Assembly: GCA_040389065.1 (NCBI GenBank)
Contig: JAZKAR010000005.1
Coordinates: 186,001-250,000, forward strand
Origin: JAZKAR01 sp040389065
GTDB taxonomy: Bacteria > Pseudomonadota > Gammaproteobacteria > Burkholderiales > Casimicrobiaceae
Direction: 5' to 3'
DNA: 64,000 bases
Every line of letters starts with the position of its first letter. The first letter of the stretch is position 1. The position numbers and the translations under genes are program-made. Below, piece after piece: positions 18,721-28,507 of the stretch. The notes under the pieces are model-generated. The model made no database searches, had not been told where the DNA came from, and was given only the letters and a program-made list of their open reading frames with translations.

Positions 18721-19034
18721 GTTACTACCAACACCATGTTTTCTGTTGCTTAAATGAACGTAAACCAGAAGAAGAATGCTGCGCCCATTTAGGTGCTCAG
18801 CGTTTATTTGACTATGCAAAAGCACAAATTAAAAACCTGGGATTAAGTGGTGAGGGTAAAATTCGCCTCAATCGAGCAGGATGCCTTGATAGATGCGAAT
18901 ATGGCCCTGTTTGGGTCGTTTATCCTGAAGAGGTATGGTATACCATTATTGATGAGCATGATGTAGATGAAATTATTAGCTCTCACTTACAAAATGGCAT
19001 TCCTGTAGAACGCTTGCGTGTGCCACAACGCTAG
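18717..19034 (+). CDS. Thioredoxin-like [2Fe-2S] ferredoxin
   Basis: The 105-residue product starts SYYQHHVFCCLNERKPEEEC. Cluster-ligand candidates are the Cys pair at 10-11, the pair near 21-22 and the AGCLDRC motif near 56-60, which fits the small thioredoxin-fold [2Fe-2S] proteins. Its electron partner is unknown. It is translationally coupled to the VanZ gene and followed by a clear terminator. Confidence 0.9.
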   Translation: MSYYQHHVFCCLNERKPEEECCAHLGAQRLFDYAKAQIKNLGLSGEGKIRLNRAGCLDRCEYGPVWVVYPEEVWYTIIDEHDVDEIISSHLQNGIPVERLRVPQR

Positions 19035-19047
19035 ACTAGAAAATCGC

Positions 19048-19078
19048 TGCCTCTTATTCTCGGAGGCAATTTATTTTT
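19048..19078 (+). terminator. Rho-independent terminator after ferredoxin
   Basis: TGCCTC (19048-19053) pairs with GAGGCA (19063-19068) and is followed by a T-rich tract (TTTATTTTT), 14 bp after the ferredoxin stop. Confidence 0.65.
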
Positions 19079-19191
19079 AATTATCTCCCTCCAGGGCTAA
19101 TCTATGCATACTACTTTTGATGAGGGGTGATTGAATTACTTTAAAGATAAAAACCATTCTAGGTGATTTATTTACCAGTTATCCCTCATCT

Positions 19192-19220
19192 TAGCCCTAT
19201 CCCTCAAGGGGAAAGGGCTA
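19192..19220 (-). terminator. Hairpin downstream of tamB
   Basis: TAGCCCT (19192-19198) pairs with AGGGCTA (19214-19220), with additional inner CCC/GGG pairs. It lies 15 bp beyond the tamB stop on the minus strand. The T-run expected after a terminator is missing, so the assignment is tentative. Confidence 0.4.
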
Positions 19221-19234
19221 TAATTAGAGAACGT

Positions 19235-22200
19235 TTAAAATAAGTCTTTACCATTATCAAAGCGCTTATCAAACGACAAATCCAAGCTATTGATAACACC
19301 CGCTTTCAATACTACTGACCAGCGCCGTGAAAGTTTCCAGGTTGCTTTTACTACAGTAGTTACACCATCTAAACTTTGCTCATAGCCAACATAAAAGCGA
19401 TCACTAATTGCTTTCCCTAACGAAACAACATACTGCTCGCCCTGACTAGAGCTATTAGATTTTACTGAAAGCTCATCCAAGCCAACGCCTTGTGCAATTT
19501 TTTTACTGCCTGAATTTGCCAAGAAACCTAATGCAGCACCTAAAGCTTGGCGCTGACCCATTTCAGCGCTTTCCATACCATGCCCCAACATTAGCCAAGA
19601 TATTTTTTCTTCATCTGAAACATTAGGCTCAGATATTAATTGCGCCCGTAAACGACGAGGGGTTCCTGTGATATTAACTCCTGCCTCTACTTCTTGGTTA
19701 CGCCGCATGGCAATAATATCAATATAAGGATTATCTAACGCCCCTTGAAAATTAATTAAACCGCGCTCAATTTCTAGTTTTTTCCCAAAAACTTCATACG
19801 TTCCATCTTCAACTCTAATGGTTCCAAACCCTTGCATTATGGAGCCTGGCTCACTTAAGACTTTCATATCGCCTACTAATTTTAAATCAGCGTCTGCTCC
19901 TTTAAAGCGGAAATTATCACCCATATTCACTTGAAGATTCATATACAAAGGAAATTTTGCCACCGGACTTTTCGCCATTTTTTTCATTTTATCTTGAGGC
20001 TTTAAGGCTTCTTTTTGATTTTTATCACGGCTGACAATAATGACATCATCTCCTAATTGCGGAGCAGATTTTTTAGGAAGATCAAATAATCCTTTATCAA
20101 TATTGAATAACCCATCTAAATAAAACTTTTCATTTGCATTTTTAATATGTGCTTCACCTGACAATATTAAATTTCTTTGTGGATCAGCATACATTTGAAA
20201 ACGATCAGCTTTTAAAAGTGCGCTTATAGCAGGATTTTTCTCTCCTAAAACAATCTTTCCGCTTGCGTTTAATTTTCCACCTCCGCCATAAAATTCGGCC
20301 TGGCGAAGATAAATATTTTTTTCATCAAGACCTATATCTAAAACCCCTTTATTAAGCTGAATGCCTTGGTCTAACAGCATAATACTTAGCTGATTTCCTT
20401 TTATGTTTCCAACTAAATGAGGCTTAGCAATTGTTCCGGTAATATTGCCGATAATTTCAGCTCGGCCATCAATAATCATAGTAGGATCAATGAATGCTCC
20501 TATTGGTCGGAGCTGATCTGCTACAAAATGCAACTCGCCAGTTACTTGGCTTTCAGGTAACACTGCAAATACTTTATTTCGATAAGGCAAGGCTGTTTGG
20601 CCTTGTATTGAGAGCACTCCAGCTTTGGTTGCTTTAATATTAGCTTTAAGATTAATTTTTTCTTTAAAAATATCTACGCGGGCATCTAAATCAGAAAGCC
20701 CTAGCGCTACTTTACCTTGAGGCCGTTTAACAACGATATCTCCTTTTTGGCGCTTTAACCAAAAATAGCCTGAAGAGATTTCCTTTAAAGAGATATCCCA
20801 TGCGCTATCTATTATCAAATCGCTTTCTATAGGCGTCGCCTCACTACTAAATTCCTGTTGAAGCGCTAATACATTGTTAATTTGTAAATTATTCACAGCA
20901 CCTGCTGTATGCATGTAGCCGTTATCATAGGAAAATTCTTTTAATTCAAATAGTGTGTTTAATACATTCCAACGGGTTGCAGTTAACAAAAGACGATTAG
21001 GCGATACAATAACACCTACTGGTGATAATAAATTGAACTTCGACCAGCCTAAATCTTTTAGCGTATTAACTTTACCTTGCCAAGATTGCGCTTTTTCTTG
21101 GCCTTGCAAGCTACCTTGAAGGCCTATAGTTAGAGCAACAGGCTTTGCTTTTACATCGCCTTGCACATACCCATTTAGTTTATGAGAAGCGTAACTTCCA
21201 TTTAAATTGAGCCCTAATTTATTAATATTAATACCTGCACTATGATAACCCTCTACCGTTACATCAGTATCCATTCGCGATTGTTCAGGAACCAATTGCC
21301 CATTTTTAAGCTGTGTAATGATATTAACTTTAGCAGTAAGCTTTGATATTTGATAATTATCAAAAGAAAATTTATCTACTTTCACATGTGCATTAATTGT
21401 TGGCTGACTCAGGCCTCCTTTTATTTTAGCATCTGCTATAAACAAACCTGAAAACCCTAAGCCTACTTTACTTAATGCAGGCGCATTCAGCTCTAAATTA
21501 AGTTCATCATCTTTATTACCCCAACTGCCTTGAAGTGCCAATGTATTGCCTGCGATCATGAAATTTAACTGACTTTGCAGTAACCGCTTGTCTTTAACCT
21601 CAAATTGGCCTTTCGCCAATAAAGGCATGTGGTTATATGTACTATCAAAAACATTTAATTTTGCCTTAGTATATAGCTGAGGATGCATATGTCCAGCCAT
21701 CTCAAATTCACTATTTATTTTGGCATCGGGTACATTCATTTTTTCTTTATTTTTCTTAGCCAAACCATTTACCCAATGCGAAGGATTAAAACTTTTTATC
21801 TTGCCTTGAAAATTATAATCTGCCGCTGCATTGAGTAAATAATTACCTTTCATATCAAAATAAGCGACGGCTCCATTCTTTTGTGTATCTGACAATAAAA
21901 CTTTATTAAAAACAATTTTTTGTGGATCAGCCTCTATGTTAGCTTCAGCTTTCAGCAGCTCAGCGCTACCTTGCTCATTTGCAAAGCCTGCACCCTCTAA
22001 ATTTAAAAGAATGTTCTGTTTATCCGGTTCTATTTTTACAGTAGTAATACCTTTTAGCTTTGAGGTAATTAATGTGCTATGTAAAGACTTTAAATTAAGA
22101 TCAGTTACATGTAGCAATACTTCACCTTGTAGGCCAGTTTTTTTATGTTCAGTTTCTATACTTTTAAGTGCACATTTTCCATCGATCATTGCGCCTTCAA

Positions 22201-23305
22201 ATAACTTAACTTTCATATTTGAAGCATCATAATTTTTTTCACTAAGATTAATATCTGCAGAAATTGTTTCAACAGGAAAAAGATTTTTATCCCAAACGCC
22301 GGGTTTTTTATTATTTATATTAATGTTTCCAACAATCGATAGTTGCGATTGATTAGCGGATAAATTAGCAGTTAACTCTTTCGGTTGAATGTTTGCTTTA
22401 ATATTTAAATCAGCATTGGGTAAACCATTAACAAATAGTTTAGGGTTAAAATTTTTAATGTCTGCTATCACACTTTTTAATGGTATTTTATTAAAAGGAG
22501 TAGCGACTAAAATAGCATGACCTATTAAATTTTCGCCACTCATTTTGGCATCTATCGTTATCGTTTCTAATGAGCCTTTCATCGTGGTATCTACAATATA
22601 TAAATTTTTTTGATACTCTTGTAATAAAGTAGCTTTACCATCTAAATTAAAAGGTTTAGTTGTACCTATTGTTATATCTGCTTTTAATGTTCCGAAAGGA
22701 GATTTAATATTCGTCAACATAACATGATGACGTTGAGTATTCACTTCAACCCCCAAAAAAATATTGCTATATTCTGTAATTTTATTTTTATTAACTATAA
22801 TTATTTTCTTTACACTTCCTTCCTGCAACATAACGTCAAGCGGCAAATGTAAATTTTTAGGAAGTTGTAGCGGTGAAGAAGGAGGTTTCGGAGCTAATTG
22901 ATCAATTGTAATATTTCCAAACCGTAAATACTCAATATTTAATTGTCGAGGAAATGCTGTTACCTCCCAACGCCCTTCAAAACTATCTAATTTAATATGC
23001 TGTTCTTTATTTTTATAATCTACATCATAAAGGCGAACACCTTTCAAAAGTGAACCTTGCAATGTACGGAAATGAAATGCTCCTTTCGATAGTGTTTCCC
23101 CACTACGAAAAAAAGTAAGGGTACCTTGCTCAGTTGTCGTAATGTAAAATACCGCCCCTGCCAAGCTTAATAAAAAAAATAAAATAATCAGAAAAAAATA
23201 ACGATACGGTTTTTTTTTCTTACTATTCGAGGAATTCGAGGGGAGATTGGGCGGAGTAGATAATGTATCCACCGGCTTTTTTGTGAACAATAATGGATTA
23301 CTCAA
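19235..23305 (-). CDS. tamB: Translocation and assembly module protein TamB
   Basis: The 1356-residue product has an N-terminal membrane anchor at about residues 36-56 preceded by a Lys/Arg-rich cytoplasmic segment, a very long repetitive beta-rich middle (AsmA/TamB-like groove), and the C-terminal DUF490 domain (IDIIAMRRNQEVEAGVNITG; GLDELSVKS; YVSLGKAISDRFYVGYEQSL-like end). TamB spans the periplasm, partners with TamA, and is linked to phospholipid transport and outer-membrane protein assembly. Its start overlaps the tamA stop by 4 bp. Base composition is more AT-rich than in the flanking housekeeping genes. Confidence 0.95.
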   Translation of the reverse strand: MSNPLLFTKKPVDTLSTPPNLPSNSSNSKKKKPYRYFFLIILFFLLSLAGAVFYITTTEQGTLTFFRSGETLSKGAFHFRTLQGSLLKGVRLYDVDYKNKEQHIKLDSFEGRWEVTAFPRQLNIEYLRFGNITIDQLAPKPPSSPLQLPKNLHLPLDVMLQEGSVKKIIIVNKNKITEYSNIFLGVEVNTQRHHVMLTNIKSPFGTLKADITIGTTKPFNLDGKATLLQEYQKNLYIVDTTMKGSLETITIDAKMSGENLIGHAILVATPFNKIPLKSVIADIKNFNPKLFVNGLPNADLNIKANIQPKELTANLSANQSQLSIVGNININNKKPGVWDKNLFPVETISADINLSEKNYDASNMKVKLFEGAMIDGKCALKSIETEHKKTGLQGEVLLHVTDLNLKSLHSTLITSKLKGITTVKIEPDKQNILLNLEGAGFANEQGSAELLKAEANIEADPQKIVFNKVLLSDTQKNGAVAYFDMKGNYLLNAAADYNFQGKIKSFNPSHWVNGLAKKNKEKMNVPDAKINSEFEMAGHMHPQLYTKAKLNVFDSTYNHMPLLAKGQFEVKDKRLLQSQLNFMIAGNTLALQGSWGNKDDELNLELNAPALSKVGLGFSGLFIADAKIKGGLSQPTINAHVKVDKFSFDNYQISKLTAKVNIITQLKNGQLVPEQSRMDTDVTVEGYHSAGININKLGLNLNGSYASHKLNGYVQGDVKAKPVALTIGLQGSLQGQEKAQSWQGKVNTLKDLGWSKFNLLSPVGVIVSPNRLLLTATRWNVLNTLFELKEFSYDNGYMHTAGAVNNLQINNVLALQQEFSSEATPIESDLIIDSAWDISLKEISSGYFWLKRQKGDIVVKRPQGKVALGLSDLDARVDIFKEKINLKANIKATKAGVLSIQGQTALPYRNKVFAVLPESQVTGELHFVADQLRPIGAFIDPTMIIDGRAEIIGNITGTIAKPHLVGNIKGNQLSIMLLDQGIQLNKGVLDIGLDEKNIYLRQAEFYGGGGKLNASGKIVLGEKNPAISALLKADRFQMYADPQRNLILSGEAHIKNANEKFYLDGLFNIDKGLFDLPKKSAPQLGDDVIIVSRDKNQKEALKPQDKMKKMAKSPVAKFPLYMNLQVNMGDNFRFKGADADLKLVGDMKVLSEPGSIMQGFGTIRVEDGTYEVFGKKLEIERGLINFQGALDNPYIDIIAMRRNQEVEAGVNITGTPRRLRAQLISEPNVSDEEKISWLMLGHGMESAEMGQRQALGAALGFLANSGSKKIAQGVGLDELSVKSNSSSQGEQYVVSLGKAISDRFYVGYEQSLDGVTTVVKATWKLSRRWSVVLKAGVINSLDLSFDKRFDNGKDLF

Positions 23306-25086
23306 AATGCTACGCCCAAGGAAATATGTGGTCTGAATTTTCTATCTTTAAGCGCATAGGCTAAATCAACATTCACTGGCCCCACAGGACTACGCCAGCG
23401 TACACCTGTACCGACTCCATGATATAGCGTTTTATCTTGCCAGCGGTTGGTTGCCAATCCTACATCATAAAAGACTGCACCTCCCCAGTCAGCAGATAAC
23501 CAATGCTGATATTCCGTACCTCCTGTTAATAAATACTTAACAGGATAAACCGTACCATTTTGTTTATTACCAATACTTTGGTAACTATACCCTCGTACAG
23601 AGTCTGTTCCACCTGCTCTAAATAATAACGATGCAGGTACGTGAGTATCTTCACGTCTTGATAACACGCCTCCAGCTTCTCCTCTTAAAACCACCAAATC
23701 ACGACGGGTAATACTATGATAGTGACGAATGCGTGAATAGAATCTTAAAAAGGTTTCATCTGATAAAACGCTTTGTAAACCAAACCCTCCTTGAACCGAA
23801 ATAATATTTCCTTTTCGAGGAAATACTGGGTTATCTACATCACGCCGTGACCATGTAAAATTTGGAACTAACGCTCGGTGTCGCCCAGGCGAAATGAAAG
23901 ACTCAGGAGGAAGCTGCGCATCGTCTTTTTTATCTAAATCATCACTGTAATAATCAAGTGCATACGCTAACTTATACTTTTCAAGACTACGTGCACGTTG
24001 CAAACCCAAACGCATACTGCGTAAGTCTACTCCCTCTAATGTTGTACGATCATAAGATACATGACCGCTATTTATAAAGCCTGTGCTACCAGGCGGCATT
24101 GCAAGTTCAATCTGCTCAAATTGCCGTCTTTGCTCAAGTTTTATATCTCCCCCCAACACCCAGGCACGTTTAAACATATTCAGATTAGAATAGTGGCCTT
24201 CAACACGTGTGCCAGCATCTGAAGCAAAACCTACTCCGCCCTGGAATCGTTGAGCAGGATACTCAGTTACTTTTACTTCTACAGGTGCTGCCTTTGCTTG
24301 CAGAGGATCATTCACAACACTCACTTGTACATTACTAAAATAAGGAACACTTTGAACCTGGCGCTGTAACTCTAACAATCGCTCTTCATCATATTCTTCA
24401 CCCACTTGAAGCGGGTTCATATGCTCAACGATTAAAGCAGGATAACGTTGCAACCCTTTAATGCGTAAGGCACCTAATTTAAATACTGGCCCACTGTCGT
24501 AATCTACCCCGAGTTCAGCTTCAGAATTCACAGGGTCTATCTGAGCTTCTGAAGCATCTATTTTGGCTGCTAAATAACGCTTACGCTGCAAACTCAACAA
24601 TACTCTATTTTTTGCATCATCCCAATCGGCTTGCCGAAAAGGTTGGCCTACCGGCAAGCGCCAATACTGCCGAACTCTATCAATACGGGGTGGTTTTTCT
24701 TGTTCTACTTCCCCCTCTAGGTTTAGATAAACTCCAGAAACTTTTACTCGCTTGCCTTCATTAACAGTAATATGCACCTGCTTTTTGTCTCCATCTAAAG
24801 AGGTTTGCACATTTATTTTAGGAGAAAAATAACCCTCAGTAGAAACTAACTGCTTAATTTGATCGGGTAATGTTGCTATCAAAAATTTAAACTGATCTTC
24901 ATTTATATCAGTTCTGTCTTGGTACCTGACAATATTCAAATGTTCATTTAACAGGGGCTTTAATGTATCTATAGCTTCTATTTCAACAAGATAGCGCGCC
25001 TCAACTACCACAGGCATTAATTCACCAAAACCAACAAGCAATCCTAAAAAGCAATATTTTTTTAGATTGCTTAATATCCATGACAT
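23302..25086 (-). CDS. tamA: Outer-membrane assembly protein TamA (Omp85 family)
   Basis: The 594-residue product has a signal peptide (about residues 1-30), three POTRA-like modules (about 32-270, with GVYLNLEGEVEQ and ALRIKGLQRYPAL) and a C-terminal 16-strand Omp85 barrel (GGVGFASDAGTRVEGHYSN; RAGGTDSVRGYSYQSIG, the conserved VRGY loop). It ends in the OMP signature ISLGVAF with terminal Phe. It forms the TAM complex with TamB. AAAAGG lies 10 bp before the start. The long AT-rich region upstream is presumably its promoter region. Confidence 0.96.
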   Translation of the reverse strand: MSWILSNLKKYCFLGLLVGFGELMPVVVEARYLVEIEAIDTLKPLLNEHLNIVRYQDRTDINEDQFKFLIATLPDQIKQLVSTEGYFSPKINVQTSLDGDKKQVHITVNEGKRVKVSGVYLNLEGEVEQEKPPRIDRVRQYWRLPVGQPFRQADWDDAKNRVLLSLQRKRYLAAKIDASEAQIDPVNSEAELGVDYDSGPVFKLGALRIKGLQRYPALIVEHMNPLQVGEEYDEERLLELQRQVQSVPYFSNVQVSVVNDPLQAKAAPVEVKVTEYPAQRFQGGVGFASDAGTRVEGHYSNLNMFKRAWVLGGDIKLEQRRQFEQIELAMPPGSTGFINSGHVSYDRTTLEGVDLRSMRLGLQRARSLEKYKLAYALDYYSDDLDKKDDAQLPPESFISPGRHRALVPNFTWSRRDVDNPVFPRKGNIISVQGGFGLQSVLSDETFLRFYSRIRHYHSITRRDLVVLRGEAGGVLSRREDTHVPASLLFRAGGTDSVRGYSYQSIGNKQNGTVYPVKYLLTGGTEYQHWLSADWGGAVFYDVGLATNRWQDKTLYHGVGTGVRWRSPVGPVNVDLAYALKDRKFRPHISLGVAF

Positions 25087-25872
25087 TAATTGATAGCCTT
25101 TTTAATATTTTAAATTAATGAAAGTAAATCAAAACCTAAAAGATTTTATTTCGCTATGAAAAGCAATTCTTTTCAACAGTTTATTATACCTATAATTGAA
25201 AAAATATCTACACCCTGTTTCACAAGCCTTGTTATCAATTACAACTAACCATTTGAATAAAAACAAAATTCATATAGTCATATTACTTAACTTATTCAAC
25301 AACTCTAAAAACAGGAAGAAAATAATTTTTATACAATACTTTATATGCATAAAAATTATTAACTTACAACCTCATTACATCTATTTATTTTAGAAATTTT
25401 ATTTTTTATACTATTATTTAATGAGCTTTTTAACTATAAAAAATTACTCGATTAAATATTTAATTATTATTAATTTTCATTTTTCTAAAACTATTATTTA
25501 CTAAATACATCACCCTCGAATATGCAATATTATACTATACGACTTAAAAATTGTTTTTCTAACCAAGATAGGAATTTAAATAATAGGATTAAATGCAACT
25601 CACAAAACTTTGAGTAAAAAACAAAGAAAATAAGCATTCTTTTTTCATAAAAAAAGAAATTTATCAATATCGTAAAAGAATACAGATCAAAAAATTTAAA
25701 AACTATCAATACAAGTCAGCTCAATCTTTATCAACTCATCATCGGCATAACGATGGCTTCGATCCTCAACCTCAAACCTATCCGCTTTTTATTTGAGGGC
25801 TGAAAGACAACTTAGTAGAAAATTCCATTTTTTTAAGGCATTATTAAATCATTCCTTTTCATAGAATTTCTC
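25087..25872. other. 786-bp AT-rich divergent intergenic region
   Basis: This region lies between tamA (-) and the hydrolase gene (+). It is extremely AT-rich with long A and T runs. A 65-codon frame at 25196-25393 is Lys/Asn/Ile-biased, has no ribosome binding site and looks like chance. I see no RNA gene or repeat element. Confidence 0.6.
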
Positions 25873-26523
25873 ATGAACTCAAGCACACAAAACTTACTCA
25901 TTCCTGGTAATGTAGGCCAACTTGAAATTGCCATCAATTTACCTTCAGGCGCCTCACCTGTAGGCATTGCTTTAATAGCGCATCCTAACCCTGCGCGTGG
26001 CGGTACAATGGAACATAAAATTGTTCATACACTTGCACGTACATTCTTACAAATGAACTATGCTACGGTACGCTTTAATTACCGAGGAGTAGGAAAAAGC
26101 GAAGGCGAGTATGATGAAGGCAAGGGCGAAACTGATGACGCAGCAACCGTTTTAAATTATGCTCAAACACACTTGGGGCTTAACACTTTGGTTTTAGCTG
26201 GGTTTTCTTTTGGCAGCTTTATTCAGGTTGAACTTGCTAATCGCCTTATGGGCCATGATACTTACTCTAATATTAAAGGTCTTGTATTAGTAGGCCCCGC
26301 AGTAGGTTCATTTCCTATTGCCAATATTCCAGAAAACTTATCGTCAGTGATTATTCAAGGACAAAACGACGAAATTATTAGCACTGATGAAGTATTATTA
26401 TGGGCTTACGAGCAAAAACGCCCTGTTGTGATTTTTCCAAAATGCGGTCATTTTTTTCACGGGCGCTTACTAGAATTGCAAAATGAGTTACTTCAACGCC
26501 GCGCCGTATTTGCACTTCAATAA
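25873..26523 (+). CDS. Alpha/beta-hydrolase (dienelactone hydrolase/KANL3-Tex30-like)
   Basis: The 216-residue product has the serine-hydrolase fold with nucleophile S112 in GFSFGSF, Asp D166 in QGQNDEI and His H193 in KCGHFFHGRL. The N-terminal motif AHPNPARGGTMEHKIV and the oxyanion-region FNYRGVGKSEGEYDEG are typical of a widely conserved proteobacterial hydrolase family of unknown substrate. It is probably a cytoplasmic esterase. It is separated from the next gene by 105 bp. Confidence 0.88.
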   Translation: MNSSTQNLLIPGNVGQLEIAINLPSGASPVGIALIAHPNPARGGTMEHKIVHTLARTFLQMNYATVRFNYRGVGKSEGEYDEGKGETDDAATVLNYAQTHLGLNTLVLAGFSFGSFIQVELANRLMGHDTYSNIKGLVLVGPAVGSFPIANIPENLSSVIIQGQNDEIISTDEVLLWAYEQKRPVVIFPKCGHFFHGRLLELQNELLQRRAVFALQ

Positions 26524-26628
26524 CAATCTATATTCACGAACGCTCAGGCTGTCGTTATACTAATACTTAATAGACACATTCCGATATATTTAATACGCCT
26601 AAGAGCCTTAAAAAAGGAGACCATTATC

Positions 26629-26862
26629 ATGTACGAATCAGATCATACAAAATTTATACGAGAACTTATTCAGAAATCACCTGATTTACCTCAACAACAA
26701 AAAGTTGGTCGTGAGATTTGGTGGGATAAAATACTTAATGCTGAATTATATGCAGGTTTTTCTGCCAGCCGCGTTGCACAGCCGCCTTATGTTTACCAAA
26801 ATCTACCAAATGGTATAGAGGTACAAAATAATTACGCCGAGCCTTTTCAAAAAATTTCATAA
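26629..26862 (+). CDS. DUF3460 family protein
   Basis: The 77-residue product begins MYESDHTKFIRELIQKSP and contains VGREIWWDK and SRVAQPPYVYQ, the DUF3460 pattern known from betaproteobacteria. No function is established. AAAAAGGAGA precedes the start. The C-terminus is extended by about 16 residues relative to my recollection of the family. A MITE-like element begins two bases after the stop codon. Confidence 0.85.
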   Translation: MYESDHTKFIRELIQKSPDLPQQQKVGREIWWDKILNAELYAGFSASRVAQPPYVYQNLPNGIEVQNNYAEPFQKIS

Positions 26863-26864
26863 TA

Positions 26865-26968
26865 TAGAAGCTAGCAGTTAAGCTCTATCAAGGCATGGCA
26901 ACGCATGACAGCACACAGAATACGGCAAGTTTCCCACACACTGAGGGAACATAACTGCGTAACTTCTA
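26865..26968 (+). repeat. MITE-like element, copy 2
   Basis: Degenerate left terminus (TAGAAGCTAGCAG) and intact right terminus (CTGCGTAACTTCTA type). Flanking 5-mers are TAATA and AAATA (4 of 5 match). It starts 2 bp after the DUF3460 stop. Confidence 0.7.
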
Positions 26969-26974
26969 AAATAC

Positions 26975-27008
26975 TTCCTTCCTGTTTTTCTGAGTTTACA
27001 GGAAGGAA
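26975..27008. terminator. Hairpin between convergent DUF3460 and peroxiredoxin genes
   Basis: TTCCTTCCTGT (26975-26985) and ACAGGAAGGAA (26998-27008) form a perfect 11-bp stem with a 12-nt loop. Its position between convergent genes suggests a bidirectional terminator, although T-runs are weak on both sides. Confidence 0.5.
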
Positions 27009-27066
27009 ATAACCTATCTTATAGTAGGTTTTAGTATCACTATCTAAAACGCAATATTAATTACTT

Positions 27067-27705
27067 TTATTTACCTGGCTGAGGTGTCAAACGTAAATAT
27101 GGGCGTATAGCCTTATAACCCGCGGGAAATCTTGATTTAATTTCATCTTCATCTTTCAATGATGGCACGATTACCACATCGTCACCTTGCTGCCAGTTTC
27201 CGGGTGTTGCCACTTTATGCTGGTCTGTAAGCTGCAAAGAATCAATAACGCGTAAAACCTCATTAAAATTACGCCCTGTGCTGGCTGGGTAAGTAATAAT
27301 CAAGCGTACTTTTTTAACAGGATCAATAACGAACAATGAACGAACTGTTAATGTTTCGTTAGCATTGGGATGAATCATGTCATATAAGCCCGATACTTTA
27401 CGATCAGCATCAGCAATAATAGGAAAATTTACTGTCGTTGATTGAGTTTCATTAATATCATTAATCCAACGATGATGACTCTCAACGGGGTCAACTGATA
27501 AAGCTATCGCTTTTACATTACGTTGTTGAAATTGATCTTTAAGTTTGGCTGTTAATCCTAGCTCTGTTGTACAAACGGGGGTGAAATCGGCAGGATGTGA
27601 AAACAAGACACCCCAAGAGTTTCCTAACCACTCATGAAACTGAATAGTACCTTCGGTTGAGTCTTGGGTAAAATCTGGAGCTATATCGCCTAAGCGTAAT
27701 GTCAT
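27067..27705 (-). CDS. 1-Cys peroxiredoxin (Prx6 type)
   Basis: The 212-residue product has peroxidatic Cys C45 in the motif HPADFTPVCTTE and no evident resolving Cys, as in the Prx6 group. The C-terminal extension (DDVVIVPSLKDEDEIKSRFP) is also Prx6-like. It reduces hydrogen and alkyl peroxides. I choose the ATG at 27705, which has AGGAT 7 bp upstream and gives the canonical N-terminus MTLRLGDIAPDF; a longer frame to 27738 is possible but unsupported. Confidence 0.95.
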   Translation of the reverse strand: MTLRLGDIAPDFTQDSTEGTIQFHEWLGNSWGVLFSHPADFTPVCTTELGLTAKLKDQFQQRNVKAIALSVDPVESHHRWINDINETQSTTVNFPIIADADRKVSGLYDMIHPNANETLTVRSLFVIDPVKKVRLIITYPASTGRNFNEVLRVIDSLQLTDQHKVATPGNWQQGDDVVIVPSLKDEDEIKSRFPAGYKAIRPYLRLTPQPGK

Positions 27706-27872
27706 AATACTATCCTTGATGTATCGAACGAAAATCAATAAATTTTTCAGCGTTTTGCAAAAACTTCAAACTAATTGCAGTTGATATGTTGATATACACG
27801 TAATCATTGCATTTAATTATGCTTGATCGCATATAAAAGAACTACGATTTTTTATGTAGTCTTTATTACTTT

Positions 27873-27990
27873 TAGAAGTTACGTAGTTGAGTTCTATCAA
27901 GGCATAGCAACGCAGACAGTACAAGCAGTACGGCAAGTTGCTATAACGCGGGGCGTCCCACGCCGAGAGAACTCAACTACGTAACTTCTA
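27873..27990 (+). repeat. MITE-like element, copy 3
   Basis: Both termini are well preserved, with TAGAAGTTACG and CGTAACTTCTA ends and the GC-rich inner arm GCGGGGCGTCCC. Flanking 5-mers are ACTTT and ATTTT (4 of 5). It overlaps the last 14 bp of the thioredoxin-like gene, supplying its final codons and stop. Confidence 0.8.
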
Positions 27991-28348
27991 ATTTTAATGA
28001 CTTAAATAAATGTTGACCTAACTGATGCAACGCCTTTAGATTTGCGCCAGCTTCAATCATTCCAGAATCAGAGTTTTGTAATAATAAGGTTAGTAACCGA
28101 TGCAAATGACTTGCATGCGGCAATACAGCACCATAATAGAGAATTTTTTGCTTATAGTATACGAATAACAAAGGAAAGTTCTCAACATCGATATCTTCTA
28201 ACCAATCACATTCTTTCTCTACATCAAGCCAATAAAATTGCATGTCAGAAAATTGTGATGCGTTTGACAAAAATATTGAGCGATAGTCTCTGCACGTTCC
28301 GCACCATTCCGCACACAAACATACTACAAGATAAGATGGGTTTATCAT
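27977..28348 (-). CDS. Thioredoxin-fold protein with WCGTC motif
   Basis: The 123-residue product has an active-site pair C16-x-x-C19 in EWCGTCRDY. The following beta strand FYWLDVEKE and the cis-Pro region NFPLLFVYY complete a thioredoxin fold. It has no signal peptide, so it is presumably a cytoplasmic thiol-disulfide protein of unknown partner. The C-terminal LEVT and the stop codon come from the adjacent repeat element, so the native C-terminus was probably altered. Confidence 0.85.
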   Translation of the reverse strand: MINPSYLVVCLCAEWCGTCRDYRSIFLSNASQFSDMQFYWLDVEKECDWLEDIDVENFPLLFVYYKQKILYYGAVLPHASHLHRLLTLLLQNSDSGMIEAGANLKALHQLGQHLFKSLKLEVT

Positions 28349-28507
28349 ACAGAGAATATCATCAGTAATATGACCAAATGTATGTGAACGTACTCTGAAA
28401 ATTTCTGGTAGCTCTCATAGCAAACCTCTCCGCAGCTCTCAGAGTAATAGTGCAATATGAGGTTATCATGCAGATGCACTTGTATCAGTAGCTCGCAACT
28501 CATTTAC

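Noticed and set aside
25196..25393. 65-codon open frame in the AT-rich region
   Set aside because: No ribosome binding site, composition driven by A and T runs, no recognisable motif.
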